Shown here one piece after another: positions 17,000 to 25,398 of a DNA stretch of 64,000 bases; the first letter of the stretch is position 1; each line of letters starts with the position of its first letter. A model generated the notes under the pieces. That model was not told where the DNA came from. It saw only the letters and a program-made list of their open reading frames with translations, and ran no database searches. This DNA comes from Catenovulum agarivorans YM01 (GTDB lineage Bacteria > Pseudomonadota > Gammaproteobacteria > Enterobacterales > Alteromonadaceae), in contig NZ_JH767528.1 in the NCBI RefSeq assembly GCF_000281085.1, forward strand, positions 152,201-216,200, read 5' to 3'. Both the position numbers and the translations under genes were made by a program.

Positions 17000-17413
17000 A
17001 TGAAAGCTAAGTGTTTATGCGGCCAAATCGAATTTGATTTTACTGCAGATAAAGGTGTGGCAATGAGTTGTTACTGCTCATTGTGTCGGCGCGCGCATGG
17101 TGCTGATTATGCGACTCAACTTATTTCCAAAAAAAGCAGTCTTAAATTTATTAAAGGTGAAACTTTATTAACTGAATACGCTTCAAGCGACAATGGTATA
17201 CGCGCCTTTTGTAGCTGTTGTGGTTCTAGGTTAATGAATTATGCGCGAGCGGGCAGTGATTATATGAGTGTCGCTTTAGCTTGTGTGACCACAGAGCATC
17301 ATATCGAACCTATCGCCAATGTGCAGGTGGCTTCAAAAGCTGAATGGGTTTCACCTAATGAGCAAGTGGATAGTTTTGATATCTTTCCGCCAGATATTCA
17401 TAAATATTTTTAG
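17000..17413 (+). CDS. GFA family zinc-binding protein
   Basis: A 137-residue protein of the glutathione-dependent formaldehyde-activating (GFA/CENP-V) fold. Zinc-ligand cysteines appear as CLCGQIEF near the N-terminus, SCYCSLCRRAHG in the middle, and FCSCCGSRL later. The ATG at 17000 has GGAG six bases upstream and starts just before the first Cys pair, so I prefer it over the ATG at 16988. Most family members have no proven formaldehyde role, so function is open. It appears monocistronic. Confidence 0.87.
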   Translation: MKAKCLCGQIEFDFTADKGVAMSCYCSLCRRAHGADYATQLISKKSSLKFIKGETLLTEYASSDNGIRAFCSCCGSRLMNYARAGSDYMSVALACVTTEHHIEPIANVQVASKAEWVSPNEQVDSFDIFPPDIHKYF

Positions 17414-17549
17414 TTTCTATTAGCTCAATCTGAGCAGATACATTTAGCTGAATATTTGTTATTTACTAAAGCAATAAGATTATACTTGTGCCTAGTATCT
17501 AGAGTTGTTTTACTAGTTCTATTGAGATACTTTCAGATAGGATGATCTT

Positions 17550-17948
17550 ATGTCAGATATAGATGTCACCAGCCCACTTTTACTCTTTCCGGCTATTTCT
17601 TTGTTGTTGCTCGCTTATACCAATAGATTTATTGTGATAGCTGGGTTAACCCGCTCTTTGTACGAAAAATACAAAGAAACGCATGACGACTCTATGTATG
17701 CACAAATTGAGCATCTGCGTTTACGCATTAAGCTGATTCGGCATAAACAACTATGGGGTGTTATCGCTTTTATGCTTTGCTGCATTTCTATGTTGTGTAA
17801 TATGGCCGATTATCAATTTGTTGGTGGAGTGTTATTTGCTACAAGCATTGTTACCTTAATTATTTCCTTGATTATTTGTTTTATAGAAATTTATATCAGT
17901 GGTTATGCATTAAACGTACAGCTTGAAAGCCTGAGTAAGCGTGCTTAA
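17550..17948 (+). CDS. DUF2721 membrane protein
   Basis: A 132-residue inner-membrane protein with the DUF2721 signature LLFPAISLLLLAYTNRF near the N-terminus and two further hydrophobic helices (about 72-88 and 92-118), joined by a basic cytoplasmic stretch (HLRLRIKLIRHKQ). Function unknown for the family. A GATAGGATGATCTT stretch just before the ATG includes a plausible ribosome site. No operon partner is evident. Confidence 0.8.
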   Translation: MSDIDVTSPLLLFPAISLLLLAYTNRFIVIAGLTRSLYEKYKETHDDSMYAQIEHLRLRIKLIRHKQLWGVIAFMLCCISMLCNMADYQFVGGVLFATSIVTLIISLIICFIEIYISGYALNVQLESLSKRA

Positions 17949-18075
17949 AAATTTTGTCCTAGAGAGATAAGCAGGCCTTAGCCAATATAAACAGATCCAA
18001 AAATAAATCGCCAGAGTTAGCGGATTTCTAGATTTTCTCAACTTGAACTTGTTTGTGTTATGTTATAACGTATGT

Positions 18076-18098
18076 GTAATGTTATATTGTAACTAAAT
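18076..18098 (+). promoter_or_regulatory. Zur-like operator upstream of znuD-like gene
   Basis: GTAATGTTATA followed by a TTGTAAC half closely matches the left arm and core of the gammaproteobacterial Zur consensus (GTAATGTTATA-n-TATAACATTAC) as I recall it. A second related dyad (GTTATGTTATAAC) lies just upstream at 18057-18069. Both are within 50 bases of the start of a His-rich TonB receptor, which fits zinc repression. Confidence 0.6.
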
Positions 18099-18104
18099 TT
18101 AAAG

Positions 18105-20525
18105 ATGAGAAATACCACATATCCTGCAGTTTTATTGGCAGCACTATTCCCGCTATCAGCCATTGCACAAAGCATAAATGGCGTTGTTTTAGACCAACAA
18201 GGCAAGCCAGTTTCAGGTGCCAATATTCAAGTAGAAGGCACTGAATTATCCACAAAGTCAGATCAAAACGGTCAATTTGAAATTAAAGATTTAACCTCGG
18301 GAGATAACAAATTCCACGTAGTGGCTAAAGGTTTTGCTCATTTACATTCGCATGTAGAAATTCCACAGCAAGGTTTACAAAATCACCAATTTAAACTCAA
18401 CCGTTCACCAATTGAAGTGGTTGATGTGGTTGCTACGCCAGTGCATATGTCGGTGATGGAATCATCTATGCCTGTTAATGTATTAGCGGGTGAAACCTTA
18501 CGTCGCCAACAAGCCGCAACATTAGGTGATAGTTTAGAAAAGCTCGCTGGGGTAAATAGTAACTTCCATGGAAATGTGGCTAGCACACCTATTATTCGTG
18601 GTTTAAGTGGCCCGCGTGTATTGATTTCTCAAAATGGTTTAGATGTAGGTGATGTGTCGCGTGTTGGGCCTGATCATTCAGTTTCTTCAGAGGCGTCAAC
18701 TGCAGAACAAATCGAAGTATTACGTGGCCCTGCTACTTTATTTTACGGCAGCGGTGCAATTGGTGGGGTTGTTAATGTGGTAGACAAACGTGTACCACGC
18801 GATAACAGCACAGAAGGTGAATGGACATTACAAACAAGTTCAGTGAATGAGCAAAAAATTGCCGCGTTTAATGTCACTACTGGTTTTGATTCTATTGCTT
18901 TTTATGCGGATGGTCACTGGCGTGAATCAGACGATTATAAGTTGCCAGACAGCGATGAAAAATTAGCTAGTAGTGCTGAAGAATCATTTGGTGGTACTTT
19001 AGGTGTAAGTTATCTATTGGATAATGGTTATGTTGGTCTTTCTGTTGAGCAGTTTAACCGCGAATATGGCATACCAGGCCATACCCATGCTGATGATCAT
19101 GACGAACATGATCACGATGAACACGAAGGCGAAGATCACGCAGAAGAGCAAGTTTTAGCTGATTTAGAACAAACGCGTGTGCAATTTTTAGCTGAGTTAA
19201 AACTAGACAATCAGTTATTTGACAAACTGAACGTTAGGCTTTTATCAAGCGATTATAAACATGCCGAAATTGAAAATAACACAACAGGTACTTTGTTCGA
19301 AAATAGTACTACAGAGATGCGCATTGAGCTTATCCATAATGCTTTTGCGCATTGGGTTGGTGGTGTTACTTTGCACTATAAAAAGAGTGAAGTTGCGGCA
19401 CAAGGCAGTGAAGCTTTTACCCCCCCTTCAACAGCTGAAACTTTTGCCCTAGCATTTGTAGAAGAATTGCATGAAGGTGATTTTTTATGGCAATTTGGCG
19501 CACGTGCAGAGCGTGTAACTTTAACCGCAGACAATGCTTTATTGCCAAATATTGAACTACATGCGCATGATGAAGATGGCCATGAGCATGATGAACACGA
19601 CCACGATGATCATGACGAAGCTTCAGTCACTCGAGTATTTGCAGTTGAGCAAGAATTCACCCCAATAAGCGCATCTGCTGGTGTTGTTTGGGACTTTGCG
19701 CCAACTTACAATTTAGGTGTGTCCTTGTCATATGCACAGCGTGCACCTTCAGCATCTGAATTATTATCCTTTGGTCCGCATATAGGGACACGCTCTTTTG
19801 AAGTTGGTGCCTTGTTTGCTTTGCATCAAGAGGATGAAGAAAGTCACTTTGAGCTAAACGAGCAAGCACTTGATTTAGAAACTTCACGTAACATTGACCT
19901 AACTTTGCGTAAAACTCAAGGTGATATTGGTTTTGTATTTAATGCTTTTTATAACCAAGTAGATAATTATTATTACCAAGACTTTACTGGTTTGTACACA
20001 GAAGTAACACATGACCATGCCGAAGAAGAAGGTGGTGTTCACGACCATGACCATGCACACGACCACGCCTTTGAACTACCTGTATATAACTTCTTAATTG
20101 ATGATGTGACTTTACATGGTTTTGAAGCACAAATTGCTTGGCAAGTGAGTAATGAATTTAAAGCCAGTGTGTTTTCTGATTATGTCAGAGCTAAGCGCAA
20201 TGATGGCGGTGATTTACCACGCACGCCACCTTTACGTTTTGGTAGCCAATTTAGTTATGAAGATGAGCGCCTGACCGCACACTTAGATATCACCCGATAT
20301 CAACAACAGGACAAAATTGCCGCATTCGAAACAGCGACTGATGGTTATACCTTAGTGGATGCGCATGTTTCTTATGACTTAAGCCTATTGGATTTAGATA
20401 CATCTGTATACGCTAAAGTGAATAACTTAACTGACACTGAAGCGCGTGTTCACACTTCATTCTTAAAAGATTTAGCACCAAGACCTGGGCGTAATATCAC
20501 TCTTGGTATTCGCGGCTACTTCTAA
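18105..20525 (+). CDS. ZnuD-like TonB-dependent zinc receptor
   Basis: An 806-residue outer-membrane receptor, probably for zinc. Signal peptide 1-22; a carboxypeptidase-regulatory-like beta-sandwich at about 23-95 (INGVVLDQQGKPVSGANIQVEG); a TonB-box-like IEVVDVVATP; then plug (about 115-220) and barrel to the C-terminal Phe. Three His/Asp/Glu-rich loops at about 326-347, 486-507 and 636-656 (such as HDEHDHDEHEGEDH) are typical of ZnuD and would capture metal outside the cell. Placement between a Zur-like site and an AztD-like lipoprotein supports zinc. Nickel or copper remain possible. Confidence 0.82.
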   Translation: MRNTTYPAVLLAALFPLSAIAQSINGVVLDQQGKPVSGANIQVEGTELSTKSDQNGQFEIKDLTSGDNKFHVVAKGFAHLHSHVEIPQQGLQNHQFKLNRSPIEVVDVVATPVHMSVMESSMPVNVLAGETLRRQQAATLGDSLEKLAGVNSNFHGNVASTPIIRGLSGPRVLISQNGLDVGDVSRVGPDHSVSSEASTAEQIEVLRGPATLFYGSGAIGGVVNVVDKRVPRDNSTEGEWTLQTSSVNEQKIAAFNVTTGFDSIAFYADGHWRESDDYKLPDSDEKLASSAEESFGGTLGVSYLLDNGYVGLSVEQFNREYGIPGHTHADDHDEHDHDEHEGEDHAEEQVLADLEQTRVQFLAELKLDNQLFDKLNVRLLSSDYKHAEIENNTTGTLFENSTTEMRIELIHNAFAHWVGGVTLHYKKSEVAAQGSEAFTPPSTAETFALAFVEELHEGDFLWQFGARAERVTLTADNALLPNIELHAHDEDGHEHDEHDHDDHDEASVTRVFAVEQEFTPISASAGVVWDFAPTYNLGVSLSYAQRAPSASELLSFGPHIGTRSFEVGALFALHQEDEESHFELNEQALDLETSRNIDLTLRKTQGDIGFVFNAFYNQVDNYYYQDFTGLYTEVTHDHAEEEGGVHDHDHAHDHAFELPVYNFLIDDVTLHGFEAQIAWQVSNEFKASVFSDYVRAKRNDGGDLPRTPPLRFGSQFSYEDERLTAHLDITRYQQQDKIAAFETATDGYTLVDAHVSYDLSLLDLDTSVYAKVNNLTDTEARVHTSFLKDLAPRPGRNITLGIRGYF

Positions 20526-20544
20526 TTCAAACTTCTATTTAACA

Positions 20545-20570
20545 ACCCAAGCAAGAGAATTTGCTTGGGT
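20545..20570 (+). other. Intergenic hairpin between receptor and AztD-like gene
   Basis: A perfect 10-bp stem (ACCCAAGCAA / TTGCTTGGGT) with a 6-base loop lies 20 bases after the receptor stop. There is no T-run after it, so it is more likely an mRNA-stability or partial-attenuation element setting the ratio of the two products than a full terminator. Confidence 0.6.
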
Positions 20571-20608
20571 GAAAATTAACAAAATTAAATAATTTAAGGA
20601 TAGTTCCA

Positions 20609-21997
20609 ATGCAATTTTTTCATTTAAAGCTATTGGCAGTTACCGTCAGTGCAGTGCTTCTGTCAGCATGTGGTGATGCAGAAACAACAATTGTTGAAAA
20701 AGATCCAATTATTGAACAGCCGCATGATGAGCATGACCATGGTGATGGTTATACAATTGAAAGTGCAGGGCGTTTAGTTGTGCTTGAGTCAGGGTCAAAC
20801 AATGCACACTTGTACGATTTAGACGACCAAACTCTGTTGGATTCTTTTGCCCTAACCTATTCTAGCGTCAGTTTGTATGCTTCGGCGAGTTATCGTTACG
20901 CGGTTATTAATGCGAGATCCGAAGACTATATTGAGTTTATAGATGGTGGTTTATGGCGAGAAGATCATGTTGCACATTTGCACGATTATAAACAAGCTCC
21001 GGCTATGTCTGGCTACACAGTGACAGGCAGTCGTCCAACGCACATAGTTAACCACGATGGTAAATTGGCAATCTTTTTTGATGGGAATGCAGACACTAAT
21101 GAAGTGGCTGGCGTTAAAGTTTTAACTGACTTAGACATCACTAACAATAAAACTAACCTACCAACACTAGAATACAGCAACAATATGCATGGTGTAGCTG
21201 AGCCGCATGGTGATTATTTGTATACAACAGTGCGTCGCGATGATGCCGATAGCACCTCAGGCAACAAAATATTACCCGACCAAGTTGCGGCTTATCATCT
21301 ACATGATGGTGAATACGAGCAGGAGCATGTTTTTAGTGCAGTGTGCCCTGATTTACACGGTGCTGCACAAAATAAAGAACATCAAGTATTCGGTTGTAGT
21401 GATGGTGTAATGGTTACGGGCAAAGAAGAGGCTACTTTCTCGTCTTCTAAAATTACCAACATTGCTGCATTAGATGGTTTACGTGTTGGTACTGTATATG
21501 GACATGCGGAGTTGCATTCATTTATTGGAGTGGCGTCAGCTCATGGTGGTGGCCCAGCTGTTTTAGTGCAAATCAACCCTGATGAAGGGAAAATGGAAGA
21601 AATTGATTGGCAGCCAATGACCAATGCGCAGCCAGTGGCATACGGATTTTCTTTAGAAGCGGAACATTTCTTAATTTTGGATAACCAAGGTTATTTAACC
21701 ATTTTGACTCAACATGAACATGACGGCCATATGGAATGGGAATACGCTAATCGCGTAGATATTTCTGAGCAAGATGTCGCAAACATGCCTGATGGTATGA
21801 AATTCACTATGACCTTGTCGCAAAATGAGCATTTGGCTTATGTAGCTGATCCAATCACTAAACATATAATCACGGTTGATTTAGATGAAGCGAAAATTGA
21901 TGGTGAAATGGAGCTAGATTACGCACCAAAAGCTGTTACTTGGTTGGGTATTCAAGCTGAGCATGAACACGACGATGGCCATGATCATGCTCATTAA
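20609..21997 (+). CDS. AztD-like zinc-binding lipoprotein
   Basis: A 462-residue lipoprotein (signal ending LLSAC, Cys at about 21). His-rich segments sit at both ends (HDEHDHGDG near 33-40 and HEHDDGHDHAH at the C-terminus). The body has beta-propeller character with segments I associate with the AztD periplasmic zinc chaperone: GRLVVLESGSNNAHLYDLDDQTLLDSFAL, SLYASASYRYAVI, FIDGGLWREDH..HLHDYKQAP, RPTHIVNHDGKLAIFFDG. It follows the ZnuD-like receptor by 83 bases and is probably co-regulated, passing zinc across the periplasm. No AztABC/ZnuABC transporter genes are adjacent. Confidence 0.75.
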   Translation: MQFFHLKLLAVTVSAVLLSACGDAETTIVEKDPIIEQPHDEHDHGDGYTIESAGRLVVLESGSNNAHLYDLDDQTLLDSFALTYSSVSLYASASYRYAVINARSEDYIEFIDGGLWREDHVAHLHDYKQAPAMSGYTVTGSRPTHIVNHDGKLAIFFDGNADTNEVAGVKVLTDLDITNNKTNLPTLEYSNNMHGVAEPHGDYLYTTVRRDDADSTSGNKILPDQVAAYHLHDGEYEQEHVFSAVCPDLHGAAQNKEHQVFGCSDGVMVTGKEEATFSSSKITNIAALDGLRVGTVYGHAELHSFIGVASAHGGGPAVLVQINPDEGKMEEIDWQPMTNAQPVAYGFSLEAEHFLILDNQGYLTILTQHEHDGHMEWEYANRVDISEQDVANMPDGMKFTMTLSQNEHLAYVADPITKHIITVDLDEAKIDGEMELDYAPKAVTWLGIQAEHEHDDGHDHAH

Positions 21998-22010
21998 CAT
22001 CTAACTAAAA

Positions 22011-22943
22011 TTAGAAACTAATACGCACACTCGCTTGCGCTAAGGTTTCTGAGTAATCTGCGCTGGCTAAATTTGACTGATTATCTTTGTATTCAATATT
22101 ACTGATAATGGTCAAGTAGCCAGCGATAGGTTGCTGCCACTCAAGACCAATCGCTTGGTTGCTATCACTACGTACCGCAATGTTTTGTCCTTGTTCATTG
22201 TTAATTGGGTAGTGGTCATAATTTTTATCCAACCATTGATAATGTAACTGCAGCTGTGCAGTTTCACCAAAGCTAGCAAACTTGTAGGTATAACTACTAC
22301 GGATTTTATTTTGGCTAAAATCAAACGTTTGATTGCTTGCTGTTTCAGTTTCTTGACTTAAACTCAAAGCCAAATGATGGTTTAAATTAATAAAATAAAA
22401 ACCGTCTAAACCAAATGTGAGTGAATTTGCATTGCGCTCACTCAACTCTGAAAAATCTTTGTTTTTTAATGTACTGGATAATCTTAAGTAGGCTTGTTTA
22501 CCTAGCATTGAGCCTATGTCTAACGTCAGCATTTGCATATCTAATAATGGGTTTCCTGCTAGTTCTACATCGGCAAAATCGTAGCGTGCGCCTAAGCGAA
22601 TTTCATCTAATGACCATTTTCCAGCTAGGTTAAATTGTTTGAGTTCAGTGTCATAACTGGAAGTAGATTGGTAATCTTTGCTGCTCCATTGTAAGCCAGC
22701 TGCGACTTGGCTACTTTCAGACAAATCAAACTGACCTTTTAATTTAGCTTTTAAACTTAATGCTTGATCACTTTGGTTGGAAGCTGTGCCATCTAACTCG
22801 GCAATGGTTAATTGGCTGTCATGGATAACACCCGCTTCGGTGGAAAACTGTACGCGGTTTTCAGCAACTAAATGGTTTGATGTTAATGCAAAAATTGCGC
22901 AGGTTACTGGTAAAACGGCTGATTTAATGCGGAATGTGTTCAT
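22011..22943 (-). CDS. Predicted outer-membrane beta-barrel protein
   Basis: A 310-residue protein with a signal peptide (about 1-27, ending LVAE). The mature part alternates polar and hydrophobic residues in about 12 strands (GKWSLDEIRLGARYDFADVEL, AQLQLHYQWLDKNYDHY, ITIISNIEYKDNQSNLA) and ends in Phe (ASVRISF), as outer-membrane barrels do. It recalls the barrel part of surface-protein export factors, but no specific family can be claimed. It lies 77 bases downstream of the low-complexity secreted protein and is likely co-transcribed, so it might display or export that protein (inference). Confidence 0.65.
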   Translation of the reverse strand: MNTFRIKSAVLPVTCAIFALTSNHLVAENRVQFSTEAGVIHDSQLTIAELDGTASNQSDQALSLKAKLKGQFDLSESSQVAAGLQWSSKDYQSTSSYDTELKQFNLAGKWSLDEIRLGARYDFADVELAGNPLLDMQMLTLDIGSMLGKQAYLRLSSTLKNKDFSELSERNANSLTFGLDGFYFINLNHHLALSLSQETETASNQTFDFSQNKIRSSYTYKFASFGETAQLQLHYQWLDKNYDHYPINNEQGQNIAVRSDSNQAIGLEWQQPIAGYLTIISNIEYKDNQSNLASADYSETLAQASVRISF

Positions 22944-23020
22944 AACAAAACCTCTACTAAAAAACTATCAACAAAGAAAATGTGGCGTCCTTGCCACTAC
23001 TCGAGGAGATTAAATTGAGC

Positions 23021-24028
23021 TTATAGGTCAGCTAAAGTATTTAAGCTGTTTTCAGCGGCTAGCTCTAATGCACTGTCTACTTGTTGGTCTATGTTAGACG
23101 CAATTTCGCTTTCAACACTTTGCTCTGCTGATTGCTCGGCAGTCGCTTCTGCGGTAGATTCAACCGAGTTAGTAATTGACTCACTAATTTGTTGGTCGAA
23201 GTCGAGTGATTTATCTACACTGCTTTCAATTGCACCTGTGACTAAGCCTGATACAGTCCCATCAATTGTTGAATCAATAGCGCCAGAAACGCTCTCTGAC
23301 ACGCTGCCAACCACATTGGCATTTACCGCAGTATCAATACTTTGTTCTACACTGTTACTAACAGTTGAACCGACAGTTTCAAGTAATTGAGCTTCAACTA
23401 CAGTGTTTACTGCGCCATCAATACTGGCATTGACACTGTTGTTAACTTCGCCAGCAATATCTGTTGCTTGTTGCACGCTGCCATCAACTGCTAGTGCAAT
23501 ATCAGCCGCTGCTCCTTGGCTATATTCGAAGGTTTTGTTTAAACCTGCGGTTAATTGTTTGCTGATTTGTTCTTGAGCATCGCTTGCAGCTTGCTCTGTT
23601 GCTTCAGTATCGTTTTTGGCTGTTACTGAACCTTGGGTATTTGACTGAGTGTTTGACTCAGCTGTTGTATTCGATTCAGCTTGATTGCCAGTGCCGGCTG
23701 TTTCATTTGTTTCCGAAGGCGACGTTTCTGTTTCTGAGTTAGCTTCTGAACCACTTACAGCAGCTGTTTCATTTGAACCTTCAACTTGTTGTTCTGTTGA
23801 GGTATCAGTTTGGGCGTTTACATTCGCATCTGCTTGAGTTGATTGTTCTGCAGTTGCTTCAGCTTGTGCTGTGTTTTGTGCATCAGCTGAGTTTTGCATA
23901 TTTGCTGAGTAGCTAGCAGAGGTAGATTGCTTAAACTGCACATCAGCATCAATGTGAGTGTTAGCAACCGCAGTTGCAGAAGTTAAAGCACAGATAGTTA
24001 AGATTGCAGATTTTTTTAAGTTAAACAT
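23021..24028 (-). CDS. Low-complexity secreted protein
   Basis: A 335-residue exported protein with no recognisable family. The ATG at 24028 follows AGGAG by seven bases and gives a clean signal peptide ending ATAVA; the frame is open to 24061 but that start is poorer. Residues 25-145 are very rich in Ser, Thr, Asn, Gln, Glu and Ala. Residues 165-330 form a quasi-periodic amphipathic stretch (repeats like VNASIDGAVNTVV, VSESVSGAIDSTIDG) with regularly spaced Val/Ile/Leu. There is no Cys outside the signal and few aromatics. An ECF-type promoter lies upstream at 24091-24118. It could be a filament or matrix component. Confidence 0.7.
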   Translation of the reverse strand: MFNLKKSAILTICALTSATAVANTHIDADVQFKQSTSASYSANMQNSADAQNTAQAEATAEQSTQADANVNAQTDTSTEQQVEGSNETAAVSGSEANSETETSPSETNETAGTGNQAESNTTAESNTQSNTQGSVTAKNDTEATEQAASDAQEQISKQLTAGLNKTFEYSQGAAADIALAVDGSVQQATDIAGEVNNSVNASIDGAVNTVVEAQLLETVGSTVSNSVEQSIDTAVNANVVGSVSESVSGAIDSTIDGTVSGLVTGAIESSVDKSLDFDQQISESITNSVESTAEATAEQSAEQSVESEIASNIDQQVDSALELAAENSLNTLADL

Positions 24029-24090
24029 AATCGTTCTCCTAGTGAACTCGTTGTTAAACATTGATGCGGTTTTGCATCAGATTCACTAAG

Positions 24091-24118
24091 GTAACGATTG
24101 GGCTATGTGGTTTATTCC
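24091..24118 (-). promoter_or_regulatory. Candidate ECF promoter for low-complexity secreted protein
   Basis: On the minus strand: GGAATAA (24118-24112), a 15-base spacer and CGTTAC (24096-24091), 62 bases before the start at 24028. It matches the two sites flanking the ECF sigma gene, including the preceding TTC/TC and the CGTTA core. Confidence 0.6.
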
Positions 24119-24172
24119 GAAAATATTTTTACGTTAAATTAAATTGAGCACTGGTTCACATTCAAATATTGC

Positions 24173-24415
24173 TTATAGGTTTAAATCTATTTCATGGATA
24201 CACTCTATAAGCCTTGATATATCACGCTTGCAGCAGCCTGAGCCATCAGTTGCATAAGTTTTGCGTCTGACTGCTTCTACTGAATCAGCACCATCCGCTA
24301 TAGTTTCGATAATTTCCATTTTGTTTACCTCGTTGCAGACGCATAAGTTGCTGTCGAGATCTTTTTTTAGGATGTCAGGTAGTTTGTCGAGCGGATTTTT
24401 TACAATAAAACTCAT
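24173..24415 (-). CDS. BFD-like [2Fe-2S] protein
   Basis: An 80-residue protein resembling bacterioferritin-associated ferredoxin and the NirB/NasB BFD domain: Cys25-x-Cys27 (LCVCNEV), a helical hairpin (IIETIADGADSVEAVRRKT), then DGSGCCKRDISRLI. The usual second motif is C-x2-C, whereas here Cys61 and Cys62 are adjacent, so cluster ligation would be unusual; Cys72 is a possible fourth ligand. It may act in iron release or electron transfer. It is monocistronic, next to the repeat region. Confidence 0.65.
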   Translation of the reverse strand: MSFIVKNPLDKLPDILKKDLDSNLCVCNEVNKMEIIETIADGADSVEAVRRKTYATDGSGCCKRDISRLIECIHEIDLNL

Positions 24416-24584
24416 GCGAATAAGTGGCTTTGGCTAATTTGAACTTGGCTATTATATCAGTAAATGGGAAATTTGTTTGCGGGGCGTTTGTTGTGTTTTG
24501 CGGAATTTCCATGTGACTCTTGTGCATACTTGTAGCAGAGAATTGGTCACCGCTGCTAGTGACGTTGTAGCCAAGCCCATTTGC

Positions 24585-24671
24585 AGCATGATTTTTAAAA
24601 AACGCTGTGAACCCATCCTTGGGCGCTCTGCTTTATCATCCATGATAAAGAAGTTTTTGAAAACCAGCATG
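24585..24671 (+). repeat. Dispersed inverted-end element, short form
   Basis: An 87-bp copy inside the first tandem unit. It begins AGCATGATTTTTAAAAA and ends with the inverse TTTTTGAAAACCAGCATGC. The interior (CGCTGT, CATCCTTG, GCTTTATCATCC, TGATAAAGAA) matches the minus-strand reading of the element at 60449-60538. Confidence 0.65.
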
Positions 24672-24912
24672 CAAACAGACTTTTATCTGGCATTTTTATC
24701 ACTATTTTTCTCGCGGTGACGCATAAGTCGCTGGAGTATGGGAATTGCGGACAAACGAACCAACCTTGAATTATAGGGATATAATTCCGGAGCGACCAAG
24801 GATGGCGTAAAGCGTTTGGTGAGTTGTTCGGAATTTCCATGCGACCTTTGTATATACTAGCAGCCGGGAATTGGTCATTGCTGCTAGTATCGGCGCTATC
24901 AAGCCCATTGGA

Positions 24913-25078
24913 AGCATAATTTTCTAAAAACGCATACATCCCACACCGCAAGAACCGTGAACTAATTCATCCATGAAGTAACGTTCCTGTCGTCATCCAT
25001 GACTCCACCTCACTGAACTGCGAAGCGTTGCTTCGGTTTCAGTTCGCCCATATCTTTTGAAGTTTTAGAAAATTAGCT
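24913..25078 (+). repeat. Dispersed inverted-end element, long form
   Basis: A 166-bp copy inside the second tandem unit, bounded by AGCATAATTTTCTAAAA and its near-perfect inverse TTTTAGAAAATTAGCT. The interior carries CATGAAG, CCTGTCG, CTCCACCTCA, the CGAAGCGTTGCTTCG hairpin and TTCGCCCAT, as in 7542-7705 (opposite strand). Confidence 0.7.
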
Positions 25079-25398
25079 TTCCAATAGACTTTTGTCTGGC
25101 ATTTTTATCGCTGTGTTTTCTAGCCGTGACAAATGATGTCAAGAAGGTGGATGGCGTGTTTCGAACAAAACTTCACAAGAGAGGGATATCTTGTGTGAGC
25201 GACACAAGGATGTGCTTGAAGCGTTTTTGTGAGAAATACTCCATTTCCCTTCGATTTCTGCTCCTACAATAGGTTTCAGCGAAAAATGAATCCACATAAA
25301 CACTGGTTGCCAGCCTTACGGTAAGTTATAATTGCCGCCATTTTTCGCGCGAAATTCGGGCAACTTGCCCCTAACTAACAACAAGATATTCAAACTAT

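Larger units (their letters stand above)
24493..25262 (+). repeat. Degenerate tandem duplication of an intergenic unit
   Basis: Two diverged copies, about 24493-24822 and 24823-25262. Shared landmarks in order are GGAATTTCCATG, a GAATTGGTCA stretch with GCTGCTAG, AAGCCCATT, an inverted-end element, AGACTTTT.TCTGGCATTTTTATC, GTGAC, AGGGATAT, GAGCGAC.CAAGGATG and AAGCGTTT. No convincing gene lies here; open frames across it are fragmentary. It fills most of the 983-base gap 24416-25398; the remaining 136 bases hold the glyQ promoter region. Confidence 0.7.

Noticed and set aside
24595..24951. Open frames of 70-120 codons on both strands across the 24.4-25.3 kb gap
   Set aside because: They run through the tandem repeat and inverted-end elements, the frames are not kept between the two repeat copies, and no domain or good ribosome site is seen.
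25308..25333. TTGCCA/TATAAT pair as the glyQ promoter
   Set aside because: The spacer is about 14 bases, too short for a usual sigma-70 promoter, though a promoter must lie near.
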